In this document: one piece after another, positions 34,158 to 47,352 of the stretch
Layout of the letters: the number at the start of each line of letters is the position of its first letter
Numbering within the stretch: the stretch's first letter is position 1
DNA from: Ecdyonurus torrentis
Lineage: Eukaryota > Arthropoda > Insecta > Ephemeroptera > Heptageniidae
Reading direction: 5' to 3'
Length of the DNA: 64,000 nucleotides
Assembly (NCBI GenBank): GCA_949318235.1
Contig: OX439137.1
Location: 3,564,456-3,628,455, forward strand
Translations under genes and position numbers: made by a program
Notes under the pieces: model-generated
What the model was told of the DNA's origin: nothing
The model's input: the letters and a program-made list of their open reading frames with translations, nothing else
Database searches by the model: none

Positions 34158-34266
34158 TTCTCGTGGGGCTACATTAACATTCTGGTAAAAATTGTCATCA
34201 GTAATGAAGATCCCATTTCTTGTTTATTCATTAAAAAGCACATGTTGTTTTATGTGGTCTATGGTT
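34158..34266 (+). mobile_element. TTAA MITE family C, right-end fragment
   Basis: Last roughly 110 bases (TCTCGTGGGGCTACATTAAC to GTGGTCTATGGT) ending at TTAA, immediately before the GAAA microsatellite. Confidence 0.65.
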
Positions 34267-34306
34267 TTAAGCAAAAAAAAATACAAAAACAAAAACAAAA
34301 AAAAAA

Positions 34307-34883
<577 letters not shown>

Positions 34884-35013
34884 GCAAAAGGTAAAGAGTG
34901 TTGAAATTTTTTACCCATATTAATAGTTACTGAAACGAGAGAAGAAGACAACGTCTGAATCAGAAAGTTTGTTTACAAATTGATTAAACAAACATGAACT
35001 AGAAGGAGACTGT

Positions 35014-35310
35014 AGGGTGTATCCGCATGACGTCATATTTATTGCGCTTGGAGGCCATACTGGAGTAGTGAATAACATTGCTCAGCATAGGACAAAACTT
35101 CATTTAAGACCATTTTCTTTGAGAGATCGGTCAAATTTTTGTTATTATTATTTTTCTCACATAATATACTAATTCAACATATTTACAGCATCAATGCTCT
35201 CAAAATATTGCATAGGGTTTTTTAACTGTAAAAATGTGTATTTTTCCTATGCCACCCATGTTATTAAGTTATCCAACATGACGTCGACTTTAACATATGT
35301 ATATACCCTA
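35014..35310 (-). mobile_element. MITE family A copy
   Basis: Reverse orientation, TAGGGTGTATCCGCATGACG to ATACCCTATA; well preserved. Confidence 0.78.
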
Positions 35311-35708
35311 TAAAGAAATGTTTAGTATAAGAATCATGAATACTATATTAATTTTTTTCAGTGTATATATAAATTATAACGACATTTTAATTGATTACGA
35401 ATTACACAATATTTCTCCCTTGTTGTAAGAAATGTTAAATATTCACTCCCTACCTCTAACAACCTTGTCTGTCGCTGTATTTTAATATTATTGTAAGGTT
35501 TCTCACATTTAACATTGCACACTTAATTTGTAACTTATATAGGCCATGGCCGTGAATTTTGTTTTGGTATTTTCATTAAAATTGATAGTTTATTTAAGTT
35601 TTGTATTTGCTACATTAATAGATATATGCATTGAGAGAAGTGATGTTTACTGAGTATTGCAATAATAAGATATTGCAATAATTGTTCAATGTCTTTAAAT
35701 GCATAGTA

Positions 35709-35930
35709 CATGGAAAACATAAAAAAATTATTCAGTTACATATAGTTGTAAACTTTTCAGTACAAACCAATAACTTGGTGGAAAAAGTTTAAACAGTAAC
35801 TCTGTAGTATAAATGTAATTTCGTCAGCGGTAAATAGTTAACTCTTTAGATCTAAAAAACTTTGTATGTATCTAAGAAATTTATTATAAAAAAGTCTTGA
35901 TAGTAACTCTTTAGTTACTTTTTTTCCGTA
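35709..35930 (+). mobile_element. CACGG-ended MITE (family B), decayed copy 3
   Basis: Recognisable along its length (GGTAAATAGTTAACTCTTTA centre) but with many substitutions and altered ends. Confidence 0.65.
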
Positions 35931-35936
35931 AAGAGT

Positions 35937-36315
35937 TTTTTTTTTTTTTTTTTTTTTTGCCGTATTGTGTTATCGTGCTATACACCAGTCCCAGTCAAGA
36001 ACATTATCTTACCGACAGGTACGGACTTTTCCAAATTAATGGAAAAGCACACACGGACGGCCACGGCCTAAATACACAGCCCCAGCATTTGCCATGACAG
36101 CCTAGAGAAACCGTGGAAACGTCTAGGCAGGCTGGTCGGTGCAATCACATCAATCATGCACCTTCCGAATACTGTGCGTTGTCATGAAATGCATGTAAGT
36201 GCAACGTGTTGTGCTCTCACACTTCACGTACGCACCCAGCAGTGGCTAGAACTTATACTCGGTAAGGAGTACAAAGTTACGAGTCAGCTGCCTTCACAAC
36301 TCGGCATACCAGCTC
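35937..36315 (-). mobile_element. tRNA-derived SINE, copy 2 with A tail
   Basis: Same head and body as 33446-33793, slightly more decayed in box A, ending in a poly-A tail seen as T at 35936-35958. The tail confirms retroposition in minus orientation. Confidence 0.75.
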
Positions 36316-37358
36316 AAAATTAGAAAATCGCAGCATCAATGACAACATTAAAATAAAATCAACCCTTAAATTTTTTAGGTCTTCTTCTTTGTATGAAAAA
36401 GAAACTTGCTCATATGAATTATGCTTATTTTTACAAATATCTTAAGATAAATAATCACCTGCGATGGTCTATCATTGCCACTCTCCCCTAAATCTCAAAT
36501 CTATGAAGTATCAGCTAAGTATGTTTTACCTATACATCAGCTGGTATATTAATAATGTTCGTAAACTCGGTTTGTCATGCTCCAAACCACAAAAAATGAC
36601 GATCACCTCATGCTTTTAAATGGAATTGCGCATTTTTTGGTGCAAGAGAACAGGGTTTAAGACATCATTATTAATTACCTATTTCAGGCTAATGTTTACC
36701 TATTATACTTTATAGGATTTATGTTACCTGCGGTATTAAATAGTAGGGATTCTATCGTGTATGGATGCTATATAGCAAAATTGTTTTTGACTTCTGAAAA
36801 ATAAGTTTCACTATACTGGAAAATAAGTTTCACTACATGGATTTTTTTTATTTTTTATTTATGCTGCATTGAATATAAATATACCTATTGTGTAAGAGTA
36901 CAAATGTTCCTATTTTAAAATGTCATAAGTATAATTATGGTGAATATCTTACTATTTTGCTATGTAGTATAATCACTTTACAATATAGCATAAATAATCA
37001 TGTTTATACTTAAATGGTGCATAATTATTTCGTATTTATTTTTATGCATGTGAAGTCCTTTATAGAACAACATACTAAAAAAATTAATAGTAAAAATGTA
37101 ATAGGTAGACATATAAGCTAGAAAACAGGTATTATATATACTACAATAATACCTAATTCAGGTACAATGTGCAACGAGAAATGTGTAAATCACTTAGATT
37201 AAGTGGTATTGTAGTTTATAACTACCTGTTCCAAATTCAAGTATACCTATATTGCAAAATACAGGATTCATATACCGAAATGAAATGAATAACCTGCAAT
37301 TTTAGTGATGCTTTTCAGTCTATAGTTGTGGCAGGTTTTTCTTTCCTTGCGGTACCTG

Positions 37359-37583
37359 CACGTAAAAAATTATCTAAAGAGTTAGTATTTAGACTTTTTG
37401 CATAATAAATTCTTTAGATACATACTAAACTTTTTAGAATCTAAAGAGTTAACTATTTACCGCTAAAGAATTACGTTTGTACTAACGAGTTACTCTTTAA
37501 ACTTTTTGCAACAGAGTTATTGTTTAGTACTAAAGAGTTATTGATATGTATCTAAATAATTTGTTAAATTTATGTTTTCCGTG
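37359..37583 (-). mobile_element. CACGG-ended MITE (family B), copy 4
   Basis: Reverse-orientation copy, 225 bases, flanked by TG/TG (CA in element orientation). It lies about 135 bases downstream of the donor of cyc exon 2. Confidence 0.75.
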
Positions 37584-37717
37584 TGCCATAGGTAGTCATT
37601 ATTTTCTGAGTAGTGAATCAGTAGACTCTTATAACAACAAATTATTATTTTTCAGGAGTGTATTATGTTGTACAGCAGAAATTATTTACTTAAAAAAAGA
37701 GGATATTTTTAACTTAC

Positions 37718-37872
37718 TCTGGCATGACACTTAAATCAAATAAACATGTTGTTGCTGCTAGTTGTTGTTGTTGTTGTTGTTGTGTTTGTTGTTGTTGCGT
37801 TTGTTGTTGTTTAATGCTATCCTCGAGTGCCAACAAATCATCTTGTAATAAACGAACATAAGGTGGTAATTC
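37718..37872 (-). CDS. cyc: Probable cyc exon 2, poly-Gln N-terminal exon
   Basis: An open frame of 51 codons bounded by a GGTCAG acceptor and a GTAAGT donor. It starts ELPPYVRLLQDDLLALEDSI and then has a CAA-coded glutamine tract (3, 3 and 7 Gln separated by single Thr), ending CLFDLSVMP. Its exit phase (GA|A, Glu) fits the 19095-19310 exon and its entry phase 0 fits the ATG exon at 48514-48567. I do not recognise the peptide. Assignment to cyc rests on strand, phase and absence of any other gene between. It could instead be an exon of an unrecognised gene. The preceding 36 bases (LLRWFARNFCGQ) are also open but a stop lies just upstream with no other acceptor. Confidence 0.6.
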
Positions 37873-39149
37873 CTGACCACAAAAATTTCGAGCAAACCAT
37901 CGTAACAAATTTCAGTACGAAAATTTACACTAAATTTTTTTTTTTTTTTTTTTTTTTTTAAAGTAATTCGATTCTATGTAATTTCATCACTAACTTTTTT
38001 TTTCCGACGAAAATATTCTTTTACGGATCAGTTTTTATTACTTCAAATTTCATTTACTAAATTTCAAAATACAAAACTGAAAAAAAAAAAATAATAATAA
38101 TAAATCAATTTGAATTATTTACAGTTTTAAGCTAATTATTTCGTAATTTCAGAACACTTTATCATTATTTTCTAAACTTTTTTAATTAACTGTTTCTTGG
38201 TATTATTATATTTATTTAAATTCATTCACTATCACCAAAACACCACGTCCTTAAAGCTCAAATTTCCAACTTAAATGCAGTTTTCATTACAGTTATTGCA
38301 AGTTTTTTCATTACTCGTACAAACTTTATAAATAACTAATTTTAAAATCTTAAAAATGTATAAATTAATTATTCATTATAATTACAATATTTTTAATACA
38401 CTTTATCCAGTTTCACTTCACTAAATTAACCTAAATTTGTAGTCACTTTTTTTCTTTTCAGAAAAAACATAATTTTAACGTATTTTTTATTATCACTTAA
38501 AATATCGCAATTATTAGTAAAATCTGATATAATATCATATCAATAGCAAAGACGATAATAAACTGTAAAAATCCTCTAGGTAAGAAATATAGGTAGGAGG
38601 AAACCAGCAAATACTACGTAATATATCAACCAATAAACATCAGTATTAACTTATAACCACGCCTACTTTGTACCACCTCATAAAGCCACCCACTTATATT
38701 GCATAATTTTATATTTTATGTATAATTTTTTTTCTATAATATATTTGTAAAATTGATTATTTACTTTTCTTGATATTGTGTATTTTTTGCAGTAAAATTC
38801 ACTTTTTTTTCAACTTGTAAATAAACTTGTTTTTGTTGTTTACAGAAACTATTACAAACTGAAACTTCTTAAAAAAAAAAAAATAAAAATAAAATAAAAA
38901 AAAAAAAAAAATAAAAATAAAAATAAAAAAAAAAAAAAAGTCAAACTTTCAAATTTATAAAATTTAAATTTTATATGCATTTTTTCTAAAATAGCTAATT
39001 TATTTTGTTTAACTTTTCAATTTATTTTAGAGCATTGAAAGAACTTTTTTAATTATATCTGAACGTTAAGATGATAGTTATAATAAAGATTACCTAATAG
39101 TACTTTTATAATTTACAATAATGATAGAGTTCTATTGTAAGTTAATATA

Positions 39150-39437
39150 TAGGATGTATGCATTCATGTTAAAATTGACGCCATGGTGGATCACTCAATA
39201 ACATGGGCAAATGACTCATTTTGCCAGTTTAAAAATACTTTGCAAAATTTTTGAGAGTATTGATTCTGTTAATATTAGGTTAAATTACTATCTTAAGTAT
39301 GTGATAAAAATAATAACAACAACAAAATAACCGCAATTTCCCAAAGAATATATAACAAAAACTGCGTTTGTCTTTTGCTATTATAAGCAATATTATTCAT
39401 TACTCCAGTAATATGATGTCATGCGGATACACCCTAT
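39150..39437 (+). mobile_element. MITE family A copy
   Basis: TATAGGATGTATGCATTCAT to GGATACACCCTATAGG; partially decayed in the middle. Confidence 0.72.
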
Positions 39438-41133
39438 AGGATGTCTAAAATATCACTTTTATATATATATATATATATATGCAAAAAGAAAATTCTAGAA
39501 ACAATAATTTAATTATAGTTGAAAAAATCAAGCCCTATCAGAATGTTCATTTTTTTCCTGCTTTTTTTTCCTACTTCTTTTTTTTTTTTTTTTTTTTTAA
39601 GCTGATTTCTTATAGCTACAGATACTGTGCTATCAAATTGATCAATTTGCTCTCATATTTCTATAGTACATGATATATTTAATTTATTTATGTGTTTTTA
39701 TTTACACTAATTCAATAAACGACTTCCATTATAGAAATATTATAAAGTTAAAAACAAAGTTGTTGAATTCATTTTCCATTAGAAAGCAATGAAAGTAATT
39801 TACAACAATAAACAAAAAATTAATGAAAGTCGGTCTATTATTTCTTGTGGTAGAATTTAAGGTTAAAATATTATTTTAATATTATTATTATTTGTAAGGT
39901 TTCTTTTTATATTGATTTTTTAAGAGTATCCTAAAATATAGGCAACCGGTGCGACCATATTTCATTTTTCTTTGCTTTAAATAAGGAATATAAATTTATT
40001 TTGACAATTTCACTACGTTTTTTAGTTTTAGGTAAAATTTTGATTTAAAATAGTTTTTTTTTTTTTTTTTTTTTATAATTGGAAGTATTTTTAAACTACA
40101 TTTTTAAATAAATAAAAAAAGGGGGCCTTTTTGTGGTAGGTGATTGTATTAAGCAACTATATACAACAACAAATAGCGATCACAAGCAAAAAGAAAACAA
40201 ACGGGGCATTTATTTTCGTTTTTCTTTTCATAACGTCAGAGGCACAAAAAGAATCATAAGATACAAAATTCTTTCCTTTTTTTTTTTTTTTTTTTTTTTT
40301 TTGAAATTTTTTTACTGTCACAACATTTTATGAGTACTTAAAATATGCAGTCGAAATCACTACATTTAATTTTTTTTTCTGCATGCGTCTAAATTTATAA
40401 TGATTGTAAATTAAGTTATCCAGGAAACACTAAAGAAAAAAAATTAATATTTAATATATTTTTTACTGTTTTTTTTCTTCTTAACAAACCATGTAAAAAT
40501 ACGACTGTTAGTACACGGTATACATAATTTAAAGTTTTCCATTCTTGCTGCATTATTAGTTTTCTCAAATGATCTTAAGAATGATCTTGTAACATTATTA
40601 TGGAATATAAAATTATAGGAATCCCTTGACACGTTTTCCTGCGTGAATGTACACGTCATCACCGATAGCAACTATTGTTTCATAATTAAAATAATGATGC
40701 AAAAGTTTTTCTTCAATGTAAAACAAATACACAGTAAAAAAATTTGTATTTAATGTAACTTAATCGATCATAATCAAATGATGCAAATTCTATTTATTTA
40801 TTTTTAAAAAATCTACATATAAATACAAGTGCACGTGAAAATTCTCACGAGACGACAAATATGACGCCTGTATATACATACATGTTGCATTCACAGTATA
40901 CGTCATTCAGCATTGCAAAATATTTTGTACCCAGTTGAAGGACGAACTTTGTATGACGTCATCAAATCTTACACGTGGATTTATATGTCACTTTTAAACA
41001 TAGTTTTTTTATTGTTATTTTGATATAATTTTTACGTTATGTTGAAATAGAAATATCTGTATACTGAATGAGTGGCCCTCCACTAAAAGAATTTCCACTA
41101 AACATTATTTCCTTTCCTTTCCTTTCCTTTCCT

Positions 41134-41333
41134 NNNNNNNNNNNNNNNNNNNNNNNNNNNNNNNNNNNNNNNNNNNNNNNNNNNNNNNNNNNNNNNNNNN
41201 NNNNNNNNNNNNNNNNNNNNNNNNNNNNNNNNNNNNNNNNNNNNNNNNNNNNNNNNNNNNNNNNNNNNNNNNNNNNNNNNNNNNNNNNNNNNNNNNNNNN
41301 NNNNNNNNNNNNNNNNNNNNNNNNNNNNNNNNN
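41134..41333. other. Assembly gap of 200 N
   Basis: Exactly 200 Ns beginning inside a TTTCC pentanucleotide repeat (41109-41133). The round number suggests a placeholder of unknown true length, caused by the repeat. Confidence 0.95.
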
Positions 41334-41912
41334 ATGATGTTTTACTTCACTTTTAAAATTTCTCTGTTTGAAAACTTTCAAAGCGTTGGCAAATTGTCAA
41401 AAACATTTTAAATGGCCTAAAATTTATACACAGATTGTATTATATAATTCTACACATTTCTTGTCATTAAAAGTTTTTGATGCAACGTATAGTTTTTTAG
41501 AAATTCATCAATTATTAAAAAGGGGCGTTCCTCGATTTTAAAAATTTAAATCGTAAAAAATTATTCCTAAATGCAAATTTTATGCTGATGTCAAATATAT
41601 TGGTTAAATTTTACTGCAATTCGTATGAAACACGGAAAATACCTATTTTTGCATGTATGCAAAATAGTCGTTCTTAAATCTAATTTAATAATGCATACAT
41701 CATTTTGTATTCAATATGTAGTAGAACATACTGCTGTACATGAATATCAAAATAAAAATTTGTTGAGACTAAAATGTAAGTCAGAAATTCATTTTTTATT
41801 GTGTTTGAAGAAATCTTACTATCAAATTTAATGATCATATTCTAGGCAAGCTAATTTATTTAGGTAATCTCGTTTTGAGAGTATTCTAAAAAACATAAAA
41901 AATGCATTCTTT

Positions 41913-42064
41913 AGGCCCGCGCAGCCGTCTTATTTTATTTAATATTAAATTAATTTAAGAAAATAGGTCACTGTGATTGGCGGAGAGTCGACTCTAGCCA
42001 ATCACAGCGACTTATTATTTTAATTAATTTAATATTAAATAAAATAAAACGGCTGCGCGGGCCT
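41913..42064. mobile_element. Short palindromic MITE (family G), copy 1
   Basis: 152 bases with perfect GC-rich ends AGGCCCGCGCAGCCGTCTTA / complement and a central AGTCGACTC flanked by inverted CACTGTGATTGGC motifs. Confidence 0.75.
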
Positions 42065-42759
42065 TTTATATGCAAATTGTAAAAACATATTTTGTATATA
42101 AACAGTATTTTATTACGATTCTTTTACGTAACAGAAGAATAAAATAAAATGGTATTTTAAAGTGTTAGAATATTATATTGTTTTTTCCCTCTCTACCTTC
42201 TCCCCAATACCTCATATACCTGATGCATTCTTTCAGAGATTGTCAATGTAAAAGTAGATGCAGTATTGTACACTACCTCTACTCATACATTTGCGTTTTA
42301 TTTTAGGTGAGGGATCATTTGCTACCTGACCAGAAGACCCTCATTACTTTATGCATGAATTAATATTGAGCACTCAAAGAAACAATTACAGTGAATTATA
42401 ATTACCACAGTTGTTTTCTTAATAAAAATACAAATATATATCTTTTTTTATCGTCGTTCTAGCTTAATTTTAAATATTTAATAAAAATAATTGTGAATTA
42501 TTTTGCTTGTCTTTTTTCTTGTTGAAAAAGACGCTATAGAACGACAAAAAATAAAGGTGTATGCGTGTATTAAAAAAAGAAAAAAAAACTGCATGCATTT
42601 TTAATCATTTTAACTTTTCCTACTAATTGAAGATATTAAAGCTTTCAGTCGTATGATCAGATAATCATTAATCATACGCTTTTTCAGCTTTTTGTTTGCT
42701 AAAATAAGTTTTCATTTGCACCCACCGATACAAAATCAAAATACCAAGTTACTTTTTAT

Positions 42760-42760
<1 letters not shown>

Positions 42761-42803
<43 letters not shown>
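42761..42803. repeat. Poly-T run, 43 bases
   Basis: Uninterrupted T homopolymer; no adjoining element recognised. Confidence 0.9.
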
Positions 42804-42805
<2 letters not shown>

Positions 42806-43277
42806 TGATACGCTTATATATAGTTTTTAAGTTAAATATTATAGTACATATATAATAATATAAATGCAAAATTAATAATAAATTTAGAAAAACATTGAAA
42901 AATAATGTATTATTAAAATAGCAATAAATTAGGGTCCTTTAAAATCAAATTATAATATACTTAAAACAAAATCTTCAGAATCTATTTACCGTATAGTTGT
43001 GAAAATAATAGACGGGTTAGTTGACACCCGAGGGATCGTCAATGGTATAAAGAACAGAGAAAAAAATAAACATCAGGTATATGTCCAGAATCTTGTCAAA
43101 ATATTTTTGCACCTGCAGTCTTGCACTGCCCGATAAGAGGAGTCTAAATCTAAAGTCAACTTCCATAAAAAAATTGTCATTGAGCGAACAAACATGATAA
43201 TTGATAACTAAGATTTTAAAATTTGTATGGGAAAATATAAGCTGCGTGTTAATAAATTATAATATGAATGAAAAATA

Positions 43278-43532
<255 letters not shown>

Positions 43533-44326
43533 ACATATATATATACACACATACACTCACACAATAACTTAATATTGTTAAATTATTGAGCTAAAATAAC
43601 TTTTAATCCTTGATTTTTTCTAAAAAAAATTATCGATTTTTTAATGGGTATTTTAAAAAAAAAATCGAATTATTTTGACGGTTTTTATATATAAGAAATA
43701 ATATTAATCGATTTTTTTTAAATTGAGGTTTTTGCGAATTTAAAATCGTTATTAATATGCAATTCGATTTTTAATTTTCGATTTTCGGTTTTATGCAATA
43801 ACTCGAAACCGATTTTCCTATTTCATGAAACCGGTTTTCAAAATAAACCGGATTAAATCCACAGCTCTAATAAATATTGATGCATTAAAATAGCATTTAA
43901 TTATTTATTTTTTTACGTATTCAGACCAATGATTTCTCACAATCAACTCATTCTTAAATATCCCATCAAATAACGCATACTCTCTAACTGATAAAGAAAT
44001 AAGAGTTTTGTTTTCGGGGTGTATATTATGTTTCAAAGTTATTAATTCTTTAGAAATAATGAATATCAAATGTGATATCTTGCATACGAAGGGCAGACAA
44101 TATAATAGTTTTCTTTCACCATCGATTGAATTTCAAATTTATTTTATATAGCAATATTTTAATGTTTATTTTATATTAAATTAAAGCACTAAAAATAAAT
44201 TTTAAAAGATTTTTTTTGTATTAAATTGACCCTCCAGGCCTAACAACATACCTTTTTTAATTCATTACATTAAACACAAAATTGGATATCCAAAAACATG
44301 TTTAATATTTACTATTACTCAAATGT

Positions 44327-44570
44327 AACCCCACATGATTGCACGAAAAATATGTAAAGTAGGCAAAATGCACAAATTTTGAACATTTCTGACGTCAGGA
44401 TTGTTCACATTCAATAGAAAATGTTGTGCGGGTTGTATAAGCTGAAAATTTGATTATACGTTTAGGGCGTCAAAATTAGGTTCTTGGACAAAATAACTGT
44501 ATTTTTAAAAATTCCTTTTTTGTGTTTCATGAGTTATAAAGGCATGTTGTATGGTCTGGACAGTTCCTTG
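44327..44570 (-). mobile_element. Divergent TTAA MITE family C relative
   Basis: Shares CTGACGTCAGGA, GTTGTGCGGGTTGTATAAG and GGTTCTTGGACAAA with the family; strongly diverged. Confidence 0.5.
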
Positions 44571-44624
44571 TAGTAAAAGCAGACTGCACGAGTATTTTGC
44601 GAGTAATAAAGACTAGCAAAAAGT

Positions 44625-45228
44625 TAAAGTTTAGTTAGAAAATAAGCCAACTGAGAGGCCAACAATACTAAAAGTGCTAGCAGAAGATTTTGTCGTACTG
44701 TCTACATTAAATATATTTTCTTATATATTATGGAGAAATGAAGCAGCTATATTCTATAGTTATAGAATTTTTTTTCTTGACAACGAAATTTTAAACGTAG
44801 CATAATAATAAAGGCCCGCGCAGCCGTCTTACTTTATTTAGTACTAAATTAATTTAAAAATATAAGAGTCGACTCTCAGCCAATCACAGTGGCTTATTTT
44901 CTTAAATTAATTTATTATACTAAATAAAATAAGACGGTTGCGCGGGCCTTAAGCTTTAAAGCTTCAACTTTTCATAAATTTCAATCACTTTGGTTTTAAA
45001 TAATTTTTTCTTTTCCACTTGACTTAAAATTGAGAATAGCAAAGGTTTTAAGTCTCAGTAAGCTACAGCAAAAATTTCATTATCTACGTAGAGATATTTC
45101 TAACTTGTTACTTCATTGTCCCATAAGAAAGCATGTTAAATGTAGACAGGAACACAAAGTCGTCTGCTAGTACTTTGTTAGTATTGTTGGGCTGTCAGTT
45201 TATTTATTTTCTCACTAAACCTACTTTT
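44625..45228. mobile_element. Inverted-repeat element (family M) with nested MITE
   Basis: Arms 44631-44713 and 45133-45220 are about 80% complementary (GAAAATAAGCC, AACAATACTAA, CTAGCAGA, GTCTACATT). A third, single arm occurs at 3075-3165. The centre is interrupted by the family-G copy. Confidence 0.55.
44811..44951. mobile_element. Short palindromic MITE (family G), copy 2
   Basis: Same ends and central GAGTCGACTC as 41913-42064; sits inside a larger inverted repeat (44625-45228). Confidence 0.75.
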
Positions 45229-45374
45229 GCAACGTCTTTTGTTCTGAATATAATATATAAAATATAATAATGATAAACTGACTTACGTTAGTACAGTTAA
45301 CTTTTTTTTTTCTCCACTTTGATTTTTTTTTTCTTTTTTCAACTAAACTATCTAAAGTAAAAGTATATAACATC

Positions 45375-45675
45375 TTATAAACCAGTTGCACTCATATTTA
45401 AGAGCCACCCTTTTGTTGGTCAGGAATACATACGCCAGCATAGAAAACACTTCATTTTATTTTTTTTAATAGCAAAAGAAGCTTCAAACCTCAAGCAAAG
45501 CCTTATTTCTATTCTAGCTCCTAATAAGCTCGAAGAATGTGAGAAAAATTCGTTCAGTTGAAATACACTCTTTTTATATAAAAAATTAGAAGAAATGATG
45601 TTTCTCCTATGCTGGACAATGCATTAGGCACCACAAACATGGCGACCAAGTGCAAGGATGTGCAAGGGGTCTATA
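45375..45675 (+). mobile_element. MITE family K copy
   Basis: About 300 bases with ends TATAAACCAGTTGCACTC and AAGGGGTCTATA; internal AGCAAAAGAAGCTTCAAACC. Lies directly downstream of the cryptic exon at 45715-45829. Confidence 0.68.
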
Positions 45676-45714
45676 TGCATATTTTATATTTAATATCTGA
45701 ATATTTTTACTTAC

Positions 45715-45829
45715 CAGTGGCGGGTCGTGACCTTTACAAAGGTCAATGACCTTGAAGCACGTGACCTTGTGACCTTGACCTTCTAGCAACCTCCGTGACT
45801 CCAACATTAGGACCAACACGGGAGCACAC
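45715..45829 (-). other. Cryptic or alternative exon upstream of cyc exon 2
   Basis: A 115-base segment bounded by TTTTTTCTTAG and CTG|GTAAGTAAAA, both good splice signals on the cyc strand. One frame is open across it and contains an ATG at 45807. From there 31 codons (starting MLESRRLLEG) end in phase 0 and would join in frame to the exon at 37872. If instead spliced after the ATG exon at 48514, it enters in the wrong frame and meets a TGA. It could therefore be an alternative first coding exon, a poison exon, or chance. The segment is unusually GC-rich for the region because it contains a cluster of AGGTCA half-sites. Confidence 0.35.
45728..45781. promoter_or_regulatory. Cluster of six nuclear-receptor half-sites with overlapping E-box
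   Basis: Six perfect AGGTCA half-sites lie within 54 bases: minus strand at 45728-45733, 45747-45752, 45762-45767, 45770-45775 and 45776-45781, plus strand at 45740-45745. The pair at 45740-45752 reads AGGTCAATGACCT, a perfect inverted repeat with one-base spacer, the ideal EcR/USP site. 45770-45781 is a direct repeat with no spacer. The 45747 site has the TCAAGGTCA form favoured by monomeric receptors such as ROR/HR3 and FTZ-F1. A CACGTG E-box at 45758-45763 overlaps the 45762 site. Whether it is functional or merely a repeat unit is unknown. Confidence 0.5.
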
Positions 45830-46267
45830 CTAAGAAAAAAAAAAGTAAAATAAAAGTAACTATAGTATTTAAATAAACGATTACAAAGATTTCTTATGGA
45901 GTTTTTTAAACAAATAACTTTATAATTATGAAGGCGATATTTTTGTAGCTACAAACGGGAAAAAAATGTAATCCATGAACTGTAAAGCTCAAAAGTTACT
46001 ATTTTGAATTAACATAAGTAGTTTTGATGAATATCTTAACTATTATGATATGATATGTTAATCATTATATACAATATAGTAACGGATATATTTACTATAG
46101 TAATATAGTAAAATTTGAAAATTGGTTGAAAAAAAAAATTACAATGAAATGAAGGTTGAATTAATGAACAAAATAAAGATATTGGAAAATTGACTATTTA
46201 TTGACTAAATTACACAAAGTGTAATCAATTGCCATATTTGAAATTAAAAGTTAAAATTATATTTATT

Positions 46268-46275
<8 letters not shown>

Positions 46276-46298
<23 letters not shown>

Positions 46299-46311
46299 AT
46301 GTATATATATG

Positions 46312-46364
<53 letters not shown>
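46276..46364. repeat. GT then TA microsatellite
   Basis: About 12 GT units followed by about 30 TA units. Confidence 0.92.
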
Positions 46365-46365
<1 letters not shown>

Positions 46366-46722
46366 AGTGACATTTTTACGTGCTTTTGAAAAAAAAAGGA
46401 AAGAAATGCTGATATACGTATTGCATTACTCTCACTCTCTCTCTCTCTCTCTCCTTCCCTAGCAATTCCAAATACATGTCTCTTATAAACAATAAGTATT
46501 TCATAATTATAAACTTGCTAATTAAATAAAAAATTTCAATTAAGACTTCCAATATAATAATAATTACTCAATATCTGATTTTTATTTAACAAGGTTTTAT
46601 TGAGATCTAATTAAAAAATATTATATACTTTTTTTTAATTATTAAGTAAGAAATAATTTAATAATTATAATTTTATAATCTTACAATTTTATTAATTAAC
46701 TCGTTTATTTAAGAAAAAGACA

Positions 46723-46725
<3 letters not shown>

Positions 46726-46771
<46 letters not shown>
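46726..46771. repeat. GA microsatellite
   Basis: About 23 GA units. Confidence 0.92.
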
Positions 46772-46776
<5 letters not shown>

Positions 46777-46954
46777 TTTATTTTTAGATGACTGTTGCTA
46801 TGGGTTTGCTAATGATGTATACTTTCACACCGGTGAAGTAAGAAATCGGAACTGCATTTTAAATCAATCCTTTACAATGTAGTTCCGGTTATGGCGGGCT
46901 TCGTACTTTCACAAGCGCGAGTATATGAAAGAATTTATATATTTTATATAGAAT

Positions 46955-47049
46955 TTTTTTTAAAGCTATTTTAAGTTAAAATATATATATTGTTAATAAT
47001 TTGCTATAATACATTATTGTAGCTATTCATAATGTCTTAAAAGTGTTAA
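46955..47049. mobile_element. Partial MITE family I
   Basis: Right half only (AATTTGCTATAATACATTAT, TAGCTATTCATAATG); broken by the TTAA element at 47050. Confidence 0.45.
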
Positions 47050-47352
47050 AAAACAAACAAAATGTGCTTTTTAATGAATAAACACGAAATGGGATCTTCA
47101 AAACTGTTGACAATTTTTACCAGAATGTTAATGTAGCTCCACGAGAGAGCGTGAAAATACTGTAAAGTATGCAAATTGCAAGCAAAATTCATGTTTATGA
47201 CGTCAGAAACGTGCAAAATTAGTATGAAAATGTTGTGCGGCAATTTCTGATCACTGCTACAGTTGGGTTTTGAGACAAACTAATGTTATTTATGTAAGTC
47301 CCATCAAGTGTTTTGTGATGTAAATGCTTATGTTTTTCTCTGGTCTATTCCT
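47050..47352 (-). mobile_element. TTAA MITE family C copy
   Basis: Flanked by TTAA at 47046-47049 and 47353-47356. The GGTCTATTCCT end is intact, the other end eroded. Inserted at the edge of a family-I remnant. Confidence 0.72.

Noticed and set aside
40444..40671. 75-codon minus-strand frame (MLSVMTCTFTQENVS...) as an extra cyc exon
   Set aside because: No convincing acceptor and donor in matching phase, and AT-rich codon use.
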